In this document: one piece after another, positions 23,209-32,586 of the stretch
How positions within the stretch are numbered: the first letter of the stretch is position 1
Layout of the letters: every line of letters begins with the position of its first letter
Assembly: GCF_001997295.1 (NCBI RefSeq)
Contig: NZ_CP019605.1
Span: 2,232,001-2,296,000 of the forward strand
Length of the DNA: 64,000 bases
Direction: 5' to 3'
DNA from: Tessaracoccus flavus
Lineage (GTDB): Bacteria; Actinomycetota; Actinomycetes; Propionibacteriales; Propionibacteriaceae
Notes under the pieces: model-generated
Told to the model about the DNA's origin: nothing
Database searches by the model: none
What the model saw: only the letters and a program-made list of their open reading frames with translations
Translations under genes and position numbers: made by a program

Positions 23209-23242
23209 AACCTACGGATGCGTAGGTTACGGAAGCGTAGGT
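23209..23242. promoter_or_regulatory. Tandem inverted repeats, probable repressor operator
   Basis: AACCTACG-GATG-CGTAGGTT (23209-23228) is a perfect 8-bp inverted repeat, followed at once by TTACG-GAAG-CGTAGG. The two sites are one after the other in the divergent promoter region, ending 5 bases before the hemolysin III start. The form suggests a TetR-type operator; the regulator is unknown. Confidence 0.5.
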
Positions 23243-23246
23243 AGTC

Positions 23247-23924
23247 ATGAGTGTACGAGAGACCACCCTGGAGGCGCTCAGCGCGCCCGCCGAGAAGCCG
23301 AGGTTGCGCGGCTGGCTCCACCTCGGCATGTCACCGATCGTGCTCATCGTCGGGCTGGCGTTCACCGTCTTCGCCCCGACCCTGACCGGGCGTATCGGAG
23401 CCGGGATCTACACTCTGGCCGCGGTCCAACTCTTCGGCACCAGCGCGGCCTATCATCGCGGGACCTGGTCCGAGCGCCTCAACTCGATCTTCCGGCGCAT
23501 CGACCACTCGAACATCTTCGTCTTCATCGCCGGCACCTACACTCCCCTCACCCTCACGCTCCTGGACGGGCAATCGCGGTGGACCCTGCTCGTCCTCATC
23601 TGGAGCATCGCCCTGCTCGGCGTCTTGTTCCGGATCCTGTGGCTGGGCGCACCGCGATGGTTGTACACCGTGCTGTACGTGGGCATGGGCTGGGCCGCGG
23701 TCGGCTGGCTGGGGCAGTTCTGGTCGAATGGCGGGGCGACCATCGTCTCCCTCATCGCGGCCGGCGGTCTGGTGTACACAGTCGGCGCTGTTGCCTACGC
23801 CACCAAGCGGCCCGCGCTCAACCCCACCTGGTTCGGATTCCACGAGGTGTTCCACGCCTGCACGGTCATCGCGGCGGTGCTCCACGCCGTCGCCATCGGC
23901 CTCGCTCTGTTCGCGAACGCCTAA
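23247..23924 (+). CDS. Hemolysin III family protein (PAQR-like membrane protein)
   Basis: A 225-residue protein with seven predicted membrane helices and the PAQR/HlyIII metal-site motifs: S-A-A-Y-H-R (near residue 70), D-H-S-N-I-F-V-F-I-A-G-T-Y-T-P (near 90) and the C-terminal H-E-V-F-H-A-C-T-V-I. Bacterial members are predicted hydrolases or membrane-homeostasis proteins; true hemolysis is not implied. Tandem inverted repeats overlap its start region, suggesting tight repression. Confidence 0.85.
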   Translation: MSVRETTLEALSAPAEKPRLRGWLHLGMSPIVLIVGLAFTVFAPTLTGRIGAGIYTLAAVQLFGTSAAYHRGTWSERLNSIFRRIDHSNIFVFIAGTYTPLTLTLLDGQSRWTLLVLIWSIALLGVLFRILWLGAPRWLYTVLYVGMGWAAVGWLGQFWSNGGATIVSLIAAGGLVYTVGAVAYATKRPALNPTWFGFHEVFHACTVIAAVLHAVAIGLALFANA

Positions 23925-24066
23925 CCACATCCATGTAATTAGGCCTTCCCAAGGGCCTCTGCGTCGGGTTAGAGTCGTAGTCATGGAGAGACGCTCCACA
24001 CATTCAACGCCCGCCTCCTAGGCCGAACCGGGGGCAGGGAGGCCGGCCCCCGTGAAGGGAGCAACC

Positions 24067-25404
24067 GTGCTCAACGCGTCCACCCAGACTTCCCCCTCCG
24101 TGGTCCCCGCCCCGACGACCATCCGTACCTACGTCATCGATACCTCAGTCCTGCTGTCCGACCCGCGGGCCATCCTGCGGTTCGCCGAGCACAACGTCGT
24201 GCTCCCGCTCGTGGTCATCACCGAACTGGAGGCCAAGCGCCACCACCCCGAACTCGGGTTCTTCGCCCGCACGGCCCTGCGGCTGCTCGACGACCTACGC
24301 GCCCGGCACGGCCGGCTGGACACACCCCTGGCCACGAACGACCAGGGCGGCAATCTGCGCGTCGAGCTCAACCACACCGATCCGGCGTCGCTCCCGGCCG
24401 GATTCCGGCTCGGCGACAACGACAGCCGCATCCTCGCCGTCGCGCTCAACTACGCGAACGAGGGCCACGACGTCGTCCTCGTCACCAAGGATCTTCCGCT
24501 CCGGGTGAAGGCCGCGGCGGTCGGGCTCGGCGCGGAGGAATACCGCAACGAACTTCCCCTTCAGGCCGGGTACACCGGCATGACGGAGGTCGACGTGACC
24601 ACCGACACGGTCTCTGCCCTGTACGACGAGGGCGTGGTCACGGTGGACGTCGACGCCCCGGTGCACAGCGGCGTGGTGCTGCACGCCCCCGGCTCGAGCG
24701 CGCTGGGGAGGAAGCTCCCGGACGGTCGGATCCGTCTCATCCAGCAGGACGGCGAGGTGTTCGGGATCCACGGTCGTTCCGCCGAACAGCGCGTCGCTCT
24801 GGACCTGCTCATGGACGACTCGATCGGCATTGTGAGCCTGGGAGGCCGGGCGGGGACGGGCAAGTCCGCGCTCGCCCTCTGCGCCGGACTCGACGCGGTG
24901 ATGGAACAGAGCAAGCACTCCAAGGTCATGGTGTTCAGGCCGCTGTACCCCGTCGGGGGCCAGGATCTCGGCTACCTCCCCGGCACGAACGAGGAGAAGA
25001 TGCAGCCGTGGGGACAGGCCGTGTTCGACACGCTCAGCTCGGTGACCAACAAGTACGTCATCGACGAGCTGCTGGCCCGCGAGATGATCGAGGTTCTGCC
25101 GCTGACCCACATCCGCGGACGCAGCCTGCACGACGCCTTCATCATCGTTGACGAGGCACAGTCTCTGGAACGCAACGTTCTCCTGACCGTCCTCTCGCGG
25201 ATAGGCCAGAATTCACGGGTCGTCCTCACCCACGACGTGGCCCAGCGCGACAACCTCCGGGTTGGTCGCCATGACGGCGTCGTGGCCGTCGTGGAGAAAC
25301 TCAAGGGCCACCCTCTCTTCGCGCACGTGACCCTGACGCGCTCCGAGCGCTCGCCGATCGCGGCACTGGTGACCGAGCTGCTCGAGGTGGACGAGCTCCG
25401 GTAG
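24067..25404 (+). CDS. PhoH family protein with PIN domain (PhoH2)
   Basis: A 445-residue fusion of an N-terminal PIN ribonuclease domain ([12 protein letters not shown], later D-N-D-S-R-I-L and T-K-D-L-P-L) and a C-terminal PhoH ATPase ([11 protein letters not shown] Walker [11 protein letters not shown] Walker B). Such proteins are unwinding RNases, sometimes called PhoH2. The GTG at 24067 is chosen because AAGGGAG stands 5 bases before it; another GTG lies five codons upstream. It is monocistronic; no antitoxin-like gene lies upstream. Confidence 0.9.
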   Translation: MLNASTQTSPSVVPAPTTIRTYVIDTSVLLSDPRAILRFAEHNVVLPLVVITELEAKRHHPELGFFARTALRLLDDLRARHGRLDTPLATNDQGGNLRVELNHTDPASLPAGFRLGDNDSRILAVALNYANEGHDVVLVTKDLPLRVKAAAVGLGAEEYRNELPLQAGYTGMTEVDVTTDTVSALYDEGVVTVDVDAPVHSGVVLHAPGSSALGRKLPDGRIRLIQQDGEVFGIHGRSAEQRVALDLLMDDSIGIVSLGGRAGTGKSALALCAGLDAVMEQSKHSKVMVFRPLYPVGGQDLGYLPGTNEEKMQPWGQAVFDTLSSVTNKYVIDELLAREMIEVLPLTHIRGRSLHDAFIIVDEAQSLERNVLLTVLSRIGQNSRVVLTHDVAQRDNLRVGRHDGVVAVVEKLKGHPLFAHVTLTRSERSPIAALVTELLEVDELR

Positions 25405-25594
25405 CCGACCCAACCCCTCACGCTCAGCCGACGACACCGCGGCCGGGCATGTCCGCCGTAAAGCAGCCCATCGGTCGCGATCGGTCCCTGAGCAGGGCCA
25501 GCTCGCTCTGCGAGCAGCCCGTCCGTCGAAGGGTAACGACCGGTGGTTGACCGCCGCCCTGTGGTCGGGGGCGTCGGCAGAGATCGGGGCCGTA

Positions 25595-25670
25595 ACCCTT
25601 CGACAAGCTCAGGGAACTGTCATCCGCCTTCGACAAGCTCAGGGAACAGGAAGCGACAAGCTCAGGGAGA
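25595..25670. repeat. Three copies of the TTCGACAAGCTCAGGGAAC repeat
   Basis: The 281-bp gap between convergent phoH and the DUF255 gene holds three copies (the last shortened to GCGACAAGCTCAGGG). They match the cluster at 8927-9006. Inverted fragments (CGTCGAAGGG) occur about 65 bases upstream. No gene is seen in the gap. Confidence 0.75.
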
Positions 25671-25685
25671 GAGGGGCGGGAGTCG

Positions 25686-27695
25686 CTAGACGCGGGTCCA
25701 GAGGGGGGTCTTGAGGTCGTTGTAGTCGGTGACCGGGTCGAAGCAGACCGTGCCACGGCACACGTAGACAGCGCGATCGGAGCGGCCATCGAGGTGCGTC
25801 CCGAAGCCCTCCGCCCCCGGCCTGGCCGCGAGGATGACGGAGCCTGCGGGAGCCAGCCGCCAGGCGGCGCGGGCCAACTCGTCGAACGGGTCGTCCGTCA
25901 CGACGACGGCGACCCCGGGCTTCAACCCGCGGCGGGCCTCGTCGGCGATGAGCAGGTCGCCGAGCGCCGCTCCGGCGAAGCGCGGGGCTTCACCCACCGT
26001 CGCCCACGTCGTCCGGGCCGCCTCGTCTGCCCGACTGATGAGGTCGGGGCGCTCCGCCAGCAGTCCGACGTGGCGTAGCGCCGCGATGAGAGCCGAAGTC
26101 CCGCTCGGGGTCACGTTGTCGGTCAACGACCTCGGGCGATCGAAGAGACCCGTGTCGACCGCGTCATAGAAGCCGCCGTCGGGGTGGCCGAACAGTTCGA
26201 CGGCGCGGTCCACCAGGGCCTCTGCCCTGCGGAGCCAGGCCGCGTCCCCCGTCGCCCCGGCGAGAGTGGAGAAGGCCTCCGCGACCGCGCCGAAGTCCTC
26301 GGCGGACCCCAGCGCCGCCCCCGGCTGGCCCCGGCGGGAGGTCCGCAGGAGGTCACCGTCGGCGCTGTGCACCTCAAGGAGATGGTGAGCAGCGCGCAGC
26401 GCCAGCTCGAGCCAGCTCTTCTCGTTGAAGATGAGGGAGCCGGCCACCAGCGACGTGATCATCCATCCGTTCCAGGCGGCGACGACCAACTCGTCGGTGG
26501 CCGGGCGGAACCGCGTCTCCCGCTCCTCCAGGAGCTTCTGCGACACCTCGTCGAGGCGTGCATAGTCTGGCCGACCGCGAAGCTGCAGGGTCGATAGACC
26601 GTCCTCGAACGTGCCTCCCCGGGTCACATGGAACACGTCGGCCGCCCACTCCCCGAGCTCCGGCCCCAACGCGTCGTCGAGGAGTTCGGGGTTCCACAGG
26701 TAGAAGATTCCTTCGTGGACGGCGCCACGGATGTCGCACGAGTCAGCATCGAGTGCAGACACGAACCCGCCGCCGTCGTTGACCATCTCCCGTTCCAGCC
26801 ACTCGACGATTCCGTAGGCGGTGCGCTCGTAGAGGGCGCGGAGGCCGGAGTCGTGGTCGGCGGTGCGGCGCCAGCCACGGACGTAGGTGCCGAGCAGAAG
26901 GGCGTTGTCGTAGAGCATCTTCTCGAAGTGCGGCACCACCCAGCCCGGATCCACCGAGTACCGGTGGAAACCACCGCCAACCTGGTCGTAGATACCGCCG
27001 CGCGCCATCGTCTCCAGCGTCCGTTGCGCCAGCTCCAGCGAGCGCGGGTCGCCCTTGACCAGCAGCGCGTCGAGCAGCGTCGGTGCGGGGAACTTCGGCG
27101 CGGTCCCGAAGCCGCCGTGGATGAGGTCGAACGAGGATTCGACCTGATCGATGGCGGCCCTCAGGTCCGGCGTCCCCTCCGGTGCAGCGGCGTCGCGCAC
27201 CCGCAGCGTCTCCGCCACATAGGACGCGGCGGCCGTCATCTTGTCTCGGCGGCTGTGCCAGCCGTCGGCCATTGCCTTGAGGACCTGAGTGAACGACGGC
27301 ATGCCGGGCTGCGCCTCCGGCGGGAAGTACGTGCCCGTGAAGAACGGGCGACCATCAGGGGTGAGGAAGGCGGTCATCGGCCACCCGCCCGATCCTCCGT
27401 TCATGGCCTGGGTGGCGGTCATGTACACCGCATCGACGTCGGGGTGCTGCTGGCGATCGACCTTGATCGGCACGAAATGCTCGTTGATGAAGGCTGCGAC
27501 GGTCGGGTCGTCGAACGACTCGTGGCTCATCACGTGGCACCAGTGGCAGGAGGCGTAGCCGACCGACAGCAGGATGGGCTTGTCCTGCGCCTTGGCCTCG
27601 GCCAACGCCTCGTCGGACCATTCCCACCAGTCGACCGCCTGATGGGCGTGCTGGAGCAGGTAGTCGCTGGACGATTCGCGGAGACGGTTGGCCAT
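25686..27695 (-). CDS. Thioredoxin-domain protein, DUF255/YyaL (spermatogenesis-associated protein 20) family
   Basis: A 669-residue cytosolic protein. The N-terminal thioredoxin-like DUF255 domain begins M-A-N-R-L-R-E-S-S-S-D-Y-L-L-Q-H and carries the C-H-W-C-H-V-M motif near residue 50; the rest resembles an alpha/alpha six-barrel as in sugar epimerases and glycosidases. The biological substrate is not known. The ATG at 27695 is the family start; longer upstream frames overlap the rhomboid gene on the other strand. The two genes have divergent starts about 46 bases apart. Confidence 0.85.
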   Translation of the reverse strand: MANRLRESSSDYLLQHAHQAVDWWEWSDEALAEAKAQDKPILLSVGYASCHWCHVMSHESFDDPTVAAFINEHFVPIKVDRQQHPDVDAVYMTATQAMNGGSGGWPMTAFLTPDGRPFFTGTYFPPEAQPGMPSFTQVLKAMADGWHSRRDKMTAAASYVAETLRVRDAAAPEGTPDLRAAIDQVESSFDLIHGGFGTAPKFPAPTLLDALLVKGDPRSLELAQRTLETMARGGIYDQVGGGFHRYSVDPGWVVPHFEKMLYDNALLLGTYVRGWRRTADHDSGLRALYERTAYGIVEWLEREMVNDGGGFVSALDADSCDIRGAVHEGIFYLWNPELLDDALGPELGEWAADVFHVTRGGTFEDGLSTLQLRGRPDYARLDEVSQKLLEERETRFRPATDELVVAAWNGWMITSLVAGSLIFNEKSWLELALRAAHHLLEVHSADGDLLRTSRRGQPGAALGSAEDFGAVAEAFSTLAGATGDAAWLRRAEALVDRAVELFGHPDGGFYDAVDTGLFDRPRSLTDNVTPSGTSALIAALRHVGLLAERPDLISRADEAARTTWATVGEAPRFAGAALGDLLIADEARRGLKPGVAVVVTDDPFDELARAAWRLAPAGSVILAARPGAEGFGTHLDGRSDRAVYVCRGTVCFDPVTDYNDLKTPLWTRV

Positions 27696-27741
27696 GGGCC
27701 CCAAGGGTACTGCCCTTGATTTCATCGGCGACACTGGTGGC

Positions 27742-28332
27742 ATGACCGAGCCCACCGCCCGACGTGCAACGCTCCGCAGTGCGCTGCTGGTCGTCGGCAG
27801 CCTCCTGGCCCTGATGTGGGCGCTGGAGATCCTCGACACTGTGACCCTCAACGCCCTCGATGCCTACGGCATCGAACCGCGGCAGGCGAGCGACCTGCCG
27901 AACATCCTCTGGTCGCCCCTGCTGCACTTCGGCTGGGCGCACCTCATCAGCAACTCCGTGCCGTTCCTCGTGCTGGGCGTGCTCGTGTATGTCTCGGGGT
28001 TCGGCCGGTGGCTGGTGGCGACGCTGTCGTCGGTCATCGCCTCGGGGCTGGCGGCCTGGGCGCTCGCCCCCATCGGTTCGATCACCGCCGGAGCATCGGG
28101 CGTCATCTTCGGATGGCTGACCTTCCTGCTGGTCAGAGGCTTCTTCACGAAGAAGCCCGGCCAGATCGGCCTCGCGGTACTGGTCTTCCTGCTCTACGGG
28201 GGCGTGCTGCTGGGCGTCCTGCCCGGCGCCCCGGGAGTCAGTTGGCAGGCGCACCTCGGTGGGGCCGTCGGTGGCGTACTCGCGGCCTGGTGGATGAGCC
28301 GGCGCGGCCATCGCTACGGCGTCGGACACTGA
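27742..28332 (+). CDS. Rhomboid family intramembrane serine protease
   Basis: A 196-residue membrane protein with about six helices. The catalytic Ser is in G-A-S-G-V-I-F-G-W (near residue 119) and the His in S-W-Q-A-H-L-G-G-A-V-G-G near the C-terminus, with an H-x-x-x-N-like pair in the W-A-H-L-I-S-N-S segment. It would cleave membrane proteins within the bilayer; the target is unknown. The ATG at 27742 was chosen because an upstream in-frame start would overlap the divergent gene's start and adds residues unlike the family. Confidence 0.85.
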   Translation: MTEPTARRATLRSALLVVGSLLALMWALEILDTVTLNALDAYGIEPRQASDLPNILWSPLLHFGWAHLISNSVPFLVLGVLVYVSGFGRWLVATLSSVIASGLAAWALAPIGSITAGASGVIFGWLTFLLVRGFFTKKPGQIGLAVLVFLLYGGVLLGVLPGAPGVSWQAHLGGAVGGVLAAWWMSRRGHRYGVGH

Positions 28333-28372
28333 GTTCGGGCGGAGTCGGCACGCCGGACCCGGGCGGGGCTCC

Positions 28373-29269
28373 TCAGATCATGAACTCGGGCACCAGCGGT
28401 TCCGGGCGGAGCCCCTTGAAGAGATCGTCCTCGGGGATCATCGTCGGCACCTTGGACACCACCAACTGGTAGTCCTCCGTGGGCCAGCCAGCCTGCTGGA
28501 TGGCCAGCGGCACAGCGAACCAGGGTCCGTCGGGGTCGATCTGCGTTGCGTGCGCCCGGAGCGCCTCGTCCCGCACGGGGAAGTACTCGGCGCAGTGGAC
28601 GAAGGTCGTGAGACGCCCGTAGGAATAGGGATCCTCGTCGCGGGCGGGGAAGTGGCACTCGAGTCCCGCCTCATGCATGGCCCGCTCCAACTGCTCGAAG
28701 CGTCGTCGGTGGAAGCTCATGTGGTAGTACAATTTCGCGGCCTGCCACGGGGGGCCATGCTCGGGCCACGCCGTCGGATCAGCCGCGGCGTTGAACGCCT
28801 CGACGGTGATCCTGTGGCACATGATGTGATCGGGGTGCGGGTAGCCGCCCTGCTCGTCGTAGGTGGTCACCACATGCGGCCTGAACTCGCGGATCACCCG
28901 CACGAGTGGTCCAGCGGCCACCCGGGGGTCGAGCGTCCCGAAGCATCCGGTGGGCAGGGGCGGCGGAGGATCCCCCTCTGGAAGTCCCGAATCGACGAAT
29001 CCCAGCCACACCTGCTCGACCCCGAGAATCTCCCTGGCGCGAGCCATCTCGCGTCGTCGGATCTCGGCGATGTTCGCCTCGACGGTGGGGTCCCCCGCCA
29101 GTTTCGGGTTCAGCACCGAACCACGTTCGCCGCCCGTGCACGTCGCCACCATCACGTCGACGCCCTCGGCGACGTACTTGGCCGTGGTTGCGGCGCCCTT
29201 ACTGGACTCGTCGTCGGGATGGGCGTGGACGTGAAGCAGCCGCAGTCGCGGGAGGTCGGCGCGGGTCAT
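28373..29269 (-). CDS. mca: Mycothiol S-conjugate amidase
   Basis: A 298-residue zinc amidase that cleaves mycothiol conjugates of electrophiles and drugs, releasing mercapturic acids for export. It has the LmbE/PIG-L zinc motif H-A-H-P-D-D-E-S near residue 15 and the second motif G-Y-P-H-P-D-H near residue 140; the long form with T-C-T-G-G-E-R-G and the C-terminal V-P-L-A-I-Q-Q-A-G-W fits Mca better than the deacetylase MshB. It is direct evidence for a mycothiol-using actinobacterium. It is divergent from the DUF4307 gene, as is common in actinobacteria. Confidence 0.9.
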   Translation of the reverse strand: MTRADLPRLRLLHVHAHPDDESSKGAATTAKYVAEGVDVMVATCTGGERGSVLNPKLAGDPTVEANIAEIRRREMARAREILGVEQVWLGFVDSGLPEGDPPPPLPTGCFGTLDPRVAAGPLVRVIREFRPHVVTTYDEQGGYPHPDHIMCHRITVEAFNAAADPTAWPEHGPPWQAAKLYYHMSFHRRRFEQLERAMHEAGLECHFPARDEDPYSYGRLTTFVHCAEYFPVRDEALRAHATQIDPDGPWFAVPLAIQQAGWPTEDYQLVVSKVPTMIPEDDLFKGLRPEPLVPEFMI

Positions 29270-29320
29270 GCCTCGTATTGTGGCCGAGCCACGGTGACGC
29301 GACCAAGGCCAAGGGGCACA

Positions 29321-29731
29321 ATGGACACCGTGACTCCAGAAGATCAGGCGCGCCTCGCGCAGAGGTACCCCAAGGCCTCCCCCATCGACTACGTGCTCGG
29401 GGTGGGCGCCGGCTTGGCTACGCTGGCGGCGATCGGGCTGGTCATCGCCAGCGGCATCGAACAGTCGACGCCGCCGGTGGCCGGCATGGTGCGCAGCTTC
29501 GAAGTGACAAGCCCGTCCGAGATCACGGCGGAGCTTGTCATCCAGCGTGAGAACCCGTCCGACGCCGTCGAGTGTCGGCTGTATGCGCAGGCGGAGTCCT
29601 ACGAGAAGGTCGCCGAGGACATCATCGGCATCGCGCCCGGCACCGAAACCCTCACCAGCGTCGACATCTCGCTGAAGACCGTCAAGGAAGCCACCGCCAT
29701 CACCTTGGACGCCTGCCGAGTGGTTGGCTGA
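29321..29731 (+). CDS. DUF4307 membrane protein
   Basis: A 136-residue protein of the actinobacterial DUF4307 family: a short N-terminal R-Y-P-K-A-S motif, one membrane helix (about residues 27-47) and an extracytoplasmic beta-rich domain ending V-D-A-C-R-V-type. Its function is unknown. The ATG at 29321 is preceded by a GGGG stretch. Its position between mca and greA matches the usual actinobacterial gene order, so the three are probably conserved neighbours. Confidence 0.8.
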   Translation: MDTVTPEDQARLAQRYPKASPIDYVLGVGAGLATLAAIGLVIASGIEQSTPPVAGMVRSFEVTSPSEITAELVIQRENPSDAVECRLYAQAESYEKVAEDIIGIAPGTETLTSVDISLKTVKEATAITLDACRVVG

Positions 29732-29743
29732 TAGGCTTGCTGG

Positions 29744-30247
29744 ATGTCTGAAACTGCTGCTGACGTCGTGTGGCTCACCCAGGAGGCCTTCGAGAAGCTC
29801 GAGGCCGAACTGAATGAGCTCAAGACCGTGGGGCGCGAAGAAGTGAGCGCCCGAATCGCCTCCGCCCGCGAAGAGGGCGACCTGAGCGAAAACGGTGGCT
29901 ACCATGCTGCCCGCGAGGAGCAAGGCCTCATGGAGGGCCGGATCCGCCAGTTGGAGGATCTCCTTCGTCGCGCGAAGGTCGGCCAATCCCAGGGCGCGGC
30001 CGACGAAGTCGCGCCGGGCAAACTCATCACCGTCGCCTACGACGGCGACGACAGCGATACCGACACATTCCTGCTCGGCTCACGGGAAGTCCTCGGTGTC
30101 GACGACTCGGTCGACCATCAGGTCTACTCACCCCAGTCCCCGCTCGGCTCCGCCATCGTCGGGGCCAAGGTCGGCGACGAGGTGCGCTACGAGGCGCCCA
30201 ACGGCAAGGAACTGATGGTCGTGGTCCTCAAGGTCGAGACTCTCTGA
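29744..30247 (+). CDS. greA: Transcription elongation factor GreA
   Basis: A 167-residue Gre factor that enters the RNA polymerase secondary channel and stimulates transcript cleavage to rescue backtracked complexes. The N-terminal coiled coil includes the acidic tip region A-R-E-E-G-D-L-S-E-N-G-G-Y-H, where D and E coordinate metal. The C-terminal FKBP-like domain has S-P-L-G-S-A-I-V-G-A-K-V-G-D-E-V-R-Y. It starts 12 bases after the DUF4307 stop and is followed by a hairpin terminator. Confidence 0.95.
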   Translation: MSETAADVVWLTQEAFEKLEAELNELKTVGREEVSARIASAREEGDLSENGGYHAAREEQGLMEGRIRQLEDLLRRAKVGQSQGAADEVAPGKLITVAYDGDDSDTDTFLLGSREVLGVDDSVDHQVYSPQSPLGSAIVGAKVGDEVRYEAPNGKELMVVVLKVETL

Positions 30248-30265
30248 CCCGATCCTGATGCAGCC

Positions 30266-30298
30266 AGGGGGCCGCCGACCAACAGTCGACGGCCCCTT
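30266..30298. terminator. Hairpin between convergent greA and DUF2089 gene
   Basis: AGGGGGCCG and CGGCCCCTT can pair around an inner GAC/GTC stem with loop CAACA. It lies 19 bases after the greA stop, with only a short TTCGTTCG tail rather than a full U-run; it may serve both strands. Confidence 0.6.
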
Positions 30299-30319
30299 CG
30301 TTCGCCCTCGGGGGTTCAG

Positions 30320-30736
30320 TCAGTCGCCGAGGAGTTGGGCCGCGACCTCCGGACTCAGCTCTCCCCGGGCGACGCGCTCCAGGATCTGGCTCTCCGGCGT
30401 CGCCGAATCGGAGTCTCGCCCGTCCTGCTCCGCGTGCTCAGGAGCGTTGCGTTCGCCAGCCTGATCGAAGCCCAGCTTCACCAACACGGCGTCCAGACGG
30501 GCCCGCGCTGTCGGGTAGGACACCTGAAGGTGCTTCTCGACCTCGCGCAGGTTGCCGCGCGAGCCCAGGAAGACCCGAAGGATCTGCAGGTCCGGCTCGG
30601 AGAGCGCGCAGAACTCACAGGACGCGAACTCACCGGCGAGTTCCGATCCGCACTTGAGGCACCCCTTGCGCGTCGTGATGAGCTCGTCGCCACAGACGGG
30701 GCAGTCGGCGGGCGCGTGGTACAGATGCTTCACCAT
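30320..30736 (-). CDS. DUF2089 family protein
   Basis: A 138-residue protein with an N-terminal zinc ribbon (C-P-V-C-G then C-L-K-C-G, plus C-x2-C in S-C-E-F-C) followed by a helix-turn-helix-like segment (E-K-H-L-Q-V-S-Y-P-T-A-R-A-R-L-D). DUF2089 proteins are presumed transcriptional regulators of the partner bactofilin/DUF4097 gene. The ATG at 30736 starts one base after the stop of the upstream DUF4097 gene, so the two form an operon. Confidence 0.8.
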   Translation of the reverse strand: MVKHLYHAPADCPVCGDELITTRKGCLKCGSELAGEFASCEFCALSEPDLQILRVFLGSRGNLREVEKHLQVSYPTARARLDAVLVKLGFDQAGERNAPEHAEQDGRDSDSATPESQILERVARGELSPEVAAQLLGD

Positions 30737-30737
30737 C

Positions 30738-31532
30738 TCAGGCCTCCGTCTTGATCGTGGCCATGCCCATGACGACATTGACGTCGAGCCTCGCTGAACC
30801 GTTCCCGACAACGAACTCGTCCACGTTCTCGCCCCCGCCGGGCCAGCTGATGCGGCCCAGCCTCGACTCGCCGCGGATGGTGACATTCGCGCCCTCGGTC
30901 AGATGCACCGTCAGACTGCCCGACTCGGTCCGGATCCGGGAGCGCCCAATGCTGATCGGCCCCTCGACGGTGACCCCTCCGGCCTGGCTGAGGAGGTCCT
31001 CCACCTCCTGCACGTCCTGGAGCGTGGAGCCGCCCGCGGTGACGCGGATGCGCCCCAGCCGGGGCACACCGACGGTACGCAGTCCGCCGGTGGTGACCTC
31101 CACGTCGACGATGAGCGCCGGATTGACGCGGATCGCCAGCTCCTTGCCCAAGCCGATGTCGCGTAGATCGTCGAGGCTGCGGGGAGGGCGGATGAGCGAG
31201 AACCCCTGGAAACTCGGTCCGAACTCACCCGTGGAGCTCACCTCGAGTACCGTCCCTACCCGCCGGAGCACGTGCGGGCCGTCGATGATGACCGTGCTCA
31301 CCGACGGGTCGCCCTCGATGCGCACCCGACGCCCCACCGCTGTGACGGAGACCCGTGCGAGCCCGCCGGCCTTGGGGCCTCCGTGGTGGGTGGTGTCGGC
31401 TTCCGGCGCAGGGCCCGAACCGGCCGGCTGCGCCGCCTTCTTGGCCGCCTCGATGCGGCGGCTCGCTTCCTTGGCGTCGATACGCCCAGCGGCCAGATCG
31501 TCAAGGATCGGCCCCAGATCAACATTCGTCAT
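30738..31532 (-). CDS. DUF4097-like beta-helical protein
   Basis: A 264-residue protein. An N-terminal helical segment (I-L-D-D-L-A-A-G-R-I-D-A-K-E-A-S-R-R-I), a type found in SHOCT-like and anti-sigma contexts, is followed by a Gly/Pro-rich linker and a long run of short beta strands typical of the putative adhesin/DUF4097 fold. There is no signal peptide or membrane helix. It is paired with the DUF2089 regulator downstream, a combination seen in many Gram-positive genomes. Its cellular role is unknown. Confidence 0.75.
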   Translation of the reverse strand: MTNVDLGPILDDLAAGRIDAKEASRRIEAAKKAAQPAGSGPAPEADTTHHGGPKAGGLARVSVTAVGRRVRIEGDPSVSTVIIDGPHVLRRVGTVLEVSSTGEFGPSFQGFSLIRPPRSLDDLRDIGLGKELAIRVNPALIVDVEVTTGGLRTVGVPRLGRIRVTAGGSTLQDVQEVEDLLSQAGGVTVEGPISIGRSRIRTESGSLTVHLTEGANVTIRGESRLGRISWPGGGENVDEFVVGNGSARLDVNVVMGMATIKTEA

Positions 31533-31652
31533 GCGTAAATGGTAATCCCGTTTGCCACTTTGGAAAGCGCCGCGCCCACTTTGCTCGCGGGGGCAGGACT
31601 CGGGTCGGCTATGGATCTGGTCCAGCAGTGGACGCTCTGCCACGATTGAGCC

Positions 31653-32330
31653 ATGCCGAAGCCGCTCGCCGACCTCGTATCCCCCGACTGGGCCGATGCG
31701 CTGGCCCCCGTGGAAGGCCAGATCGCGGCCATGGGGAGTTTCCTCCGCGACGAGATCGCCGACGGCCACTCGTACCTCCCCGCCGGAGATCAGATCCTGC
31801 GGGCCTTCACCAGGCCCCTTGCCGACGTGCGCGTGCTCATCCTCGGGCAGGACCCCTACCCCACCGTCGGCCACCCCGTCGGACTGTCGTTCTCGGTGGC
31901 CCGGGATGTGAGGCCACTCCCCGGAAGCCTGCGCAATATCTACCGCGAACTGGCCAGCGATCTCGGCGTGGAGGCGCCTGACCACGGCGATCTCACGTCC
32001 TGGTTCGAGCAGGGCGTGCTCCTGCTGAACCGCGTCCTCACCGTCCGTCCCGGAGCACCGGCCAGCCACCGCGGAAAGGGCTGGGAGGAGGTGACGGCCC
32101 GGGCCGTCGAGGCGTTGGCACGCAGGGGCGGCCCCCTCGTGGCGATCCTCTGGGGTCGTGACGCTCAGTCCGCAACTCCCATGCTGGGCGACGTGCCGAT
32201 CATCGCCAGCGCTCACCCTTCCCCGCTCTCGGCCCGCTCAGGCTTCTACGGATCAAGGCCGTTCAGCCGGGCCAACCGGCACCTGGAGGAACAGGGCGCA
32301 GCGCCCATCGACTGGCAGATTCCCGACTAG
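31653..32330 (+). CDS. ung: Uracil-DNA glycosylase
   Basis: A 225-residue family-1 UDG that removes uracil from DNA in base-excision repair. The catalytic water-activating loop G-Q-D-P-Y-P is near residue 62, followed by G-L-S-F-S-V for uracil stacking, and the minor-groove loop H-P-S-P-L-S-A is near residue 187. It is divergent from the DUF4097 gene with a 120-base gap. No unusual features. Confidence 0.95.
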   Translation: MPKPLADLVSPDWADALAPVEGQIAAMGSFLRDEIADGHSYLPAGDQILRAFTRPLADVRVLILGQDPYPTVGHPVGLSFSVARDVRPLPGSLRNIYRELASDLGVEAPDHGDLTSWFEQGVLLLNRVLTVRPGAPASHRGKGWEEVTARAVEALARRGGPLVAILWGRDAQSATPMLGDVPIIASAHPSPLSARSGFYGSRPFSRANRHLEEQGAAPIDWQIPD

Positions 32331-32347
32331 CTGGCACACTCGTGCCT

Positions 32348-32530
32348 ATGAGTGAGCCTCACACCGATCCCGACCGGGACCCCGACGTCGACGCAGCGCC
32401 CGAACGGCCCGCCGGCGAGATCACCACCGGGCGTCGCATGCTGTGGCTCGCCGGTGGCGGCATCGGGGCCTACATGGTGCTGCGTGGCGTGTGGGGCCTC
32501 GCCACGGGCGAGGATCAGGAGCAGCCGTAG
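32348..32530 (+). CDS. Small membrane protein
   Basis: A 60-residue protein with an acidic, Pro/Asp-rich N-terminus and one membrane helix (M-L-W-L-A-G-G-G-I-G-A-Y-M-V-L-R-G-V-W). No family is recognised. It starts 17 bases after ung and could be cotranscribed. Short length lowers certainty, but the clean helix and codon bias support it. Confidence 0.55.
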   Translation: MSEPHTDPDRDPDVDAAPERPAGEITTGRRMLWLAGGGIGAYMVLRGVWGLATGEDQEQP

Positions 32531-32586
32531 AGCTTCCCGCCTGCCGCAATGGCACCGGCGGTTGGGGGCGCAGGTAGCCTGGATAG

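Noticed and set aside
25405..25594. Coding region beyond phoH
   Set aside because: Frames on both strands are short and composed of repeat-derived residues (S-L-S-L-S-K), which come from the dispersed repeat.
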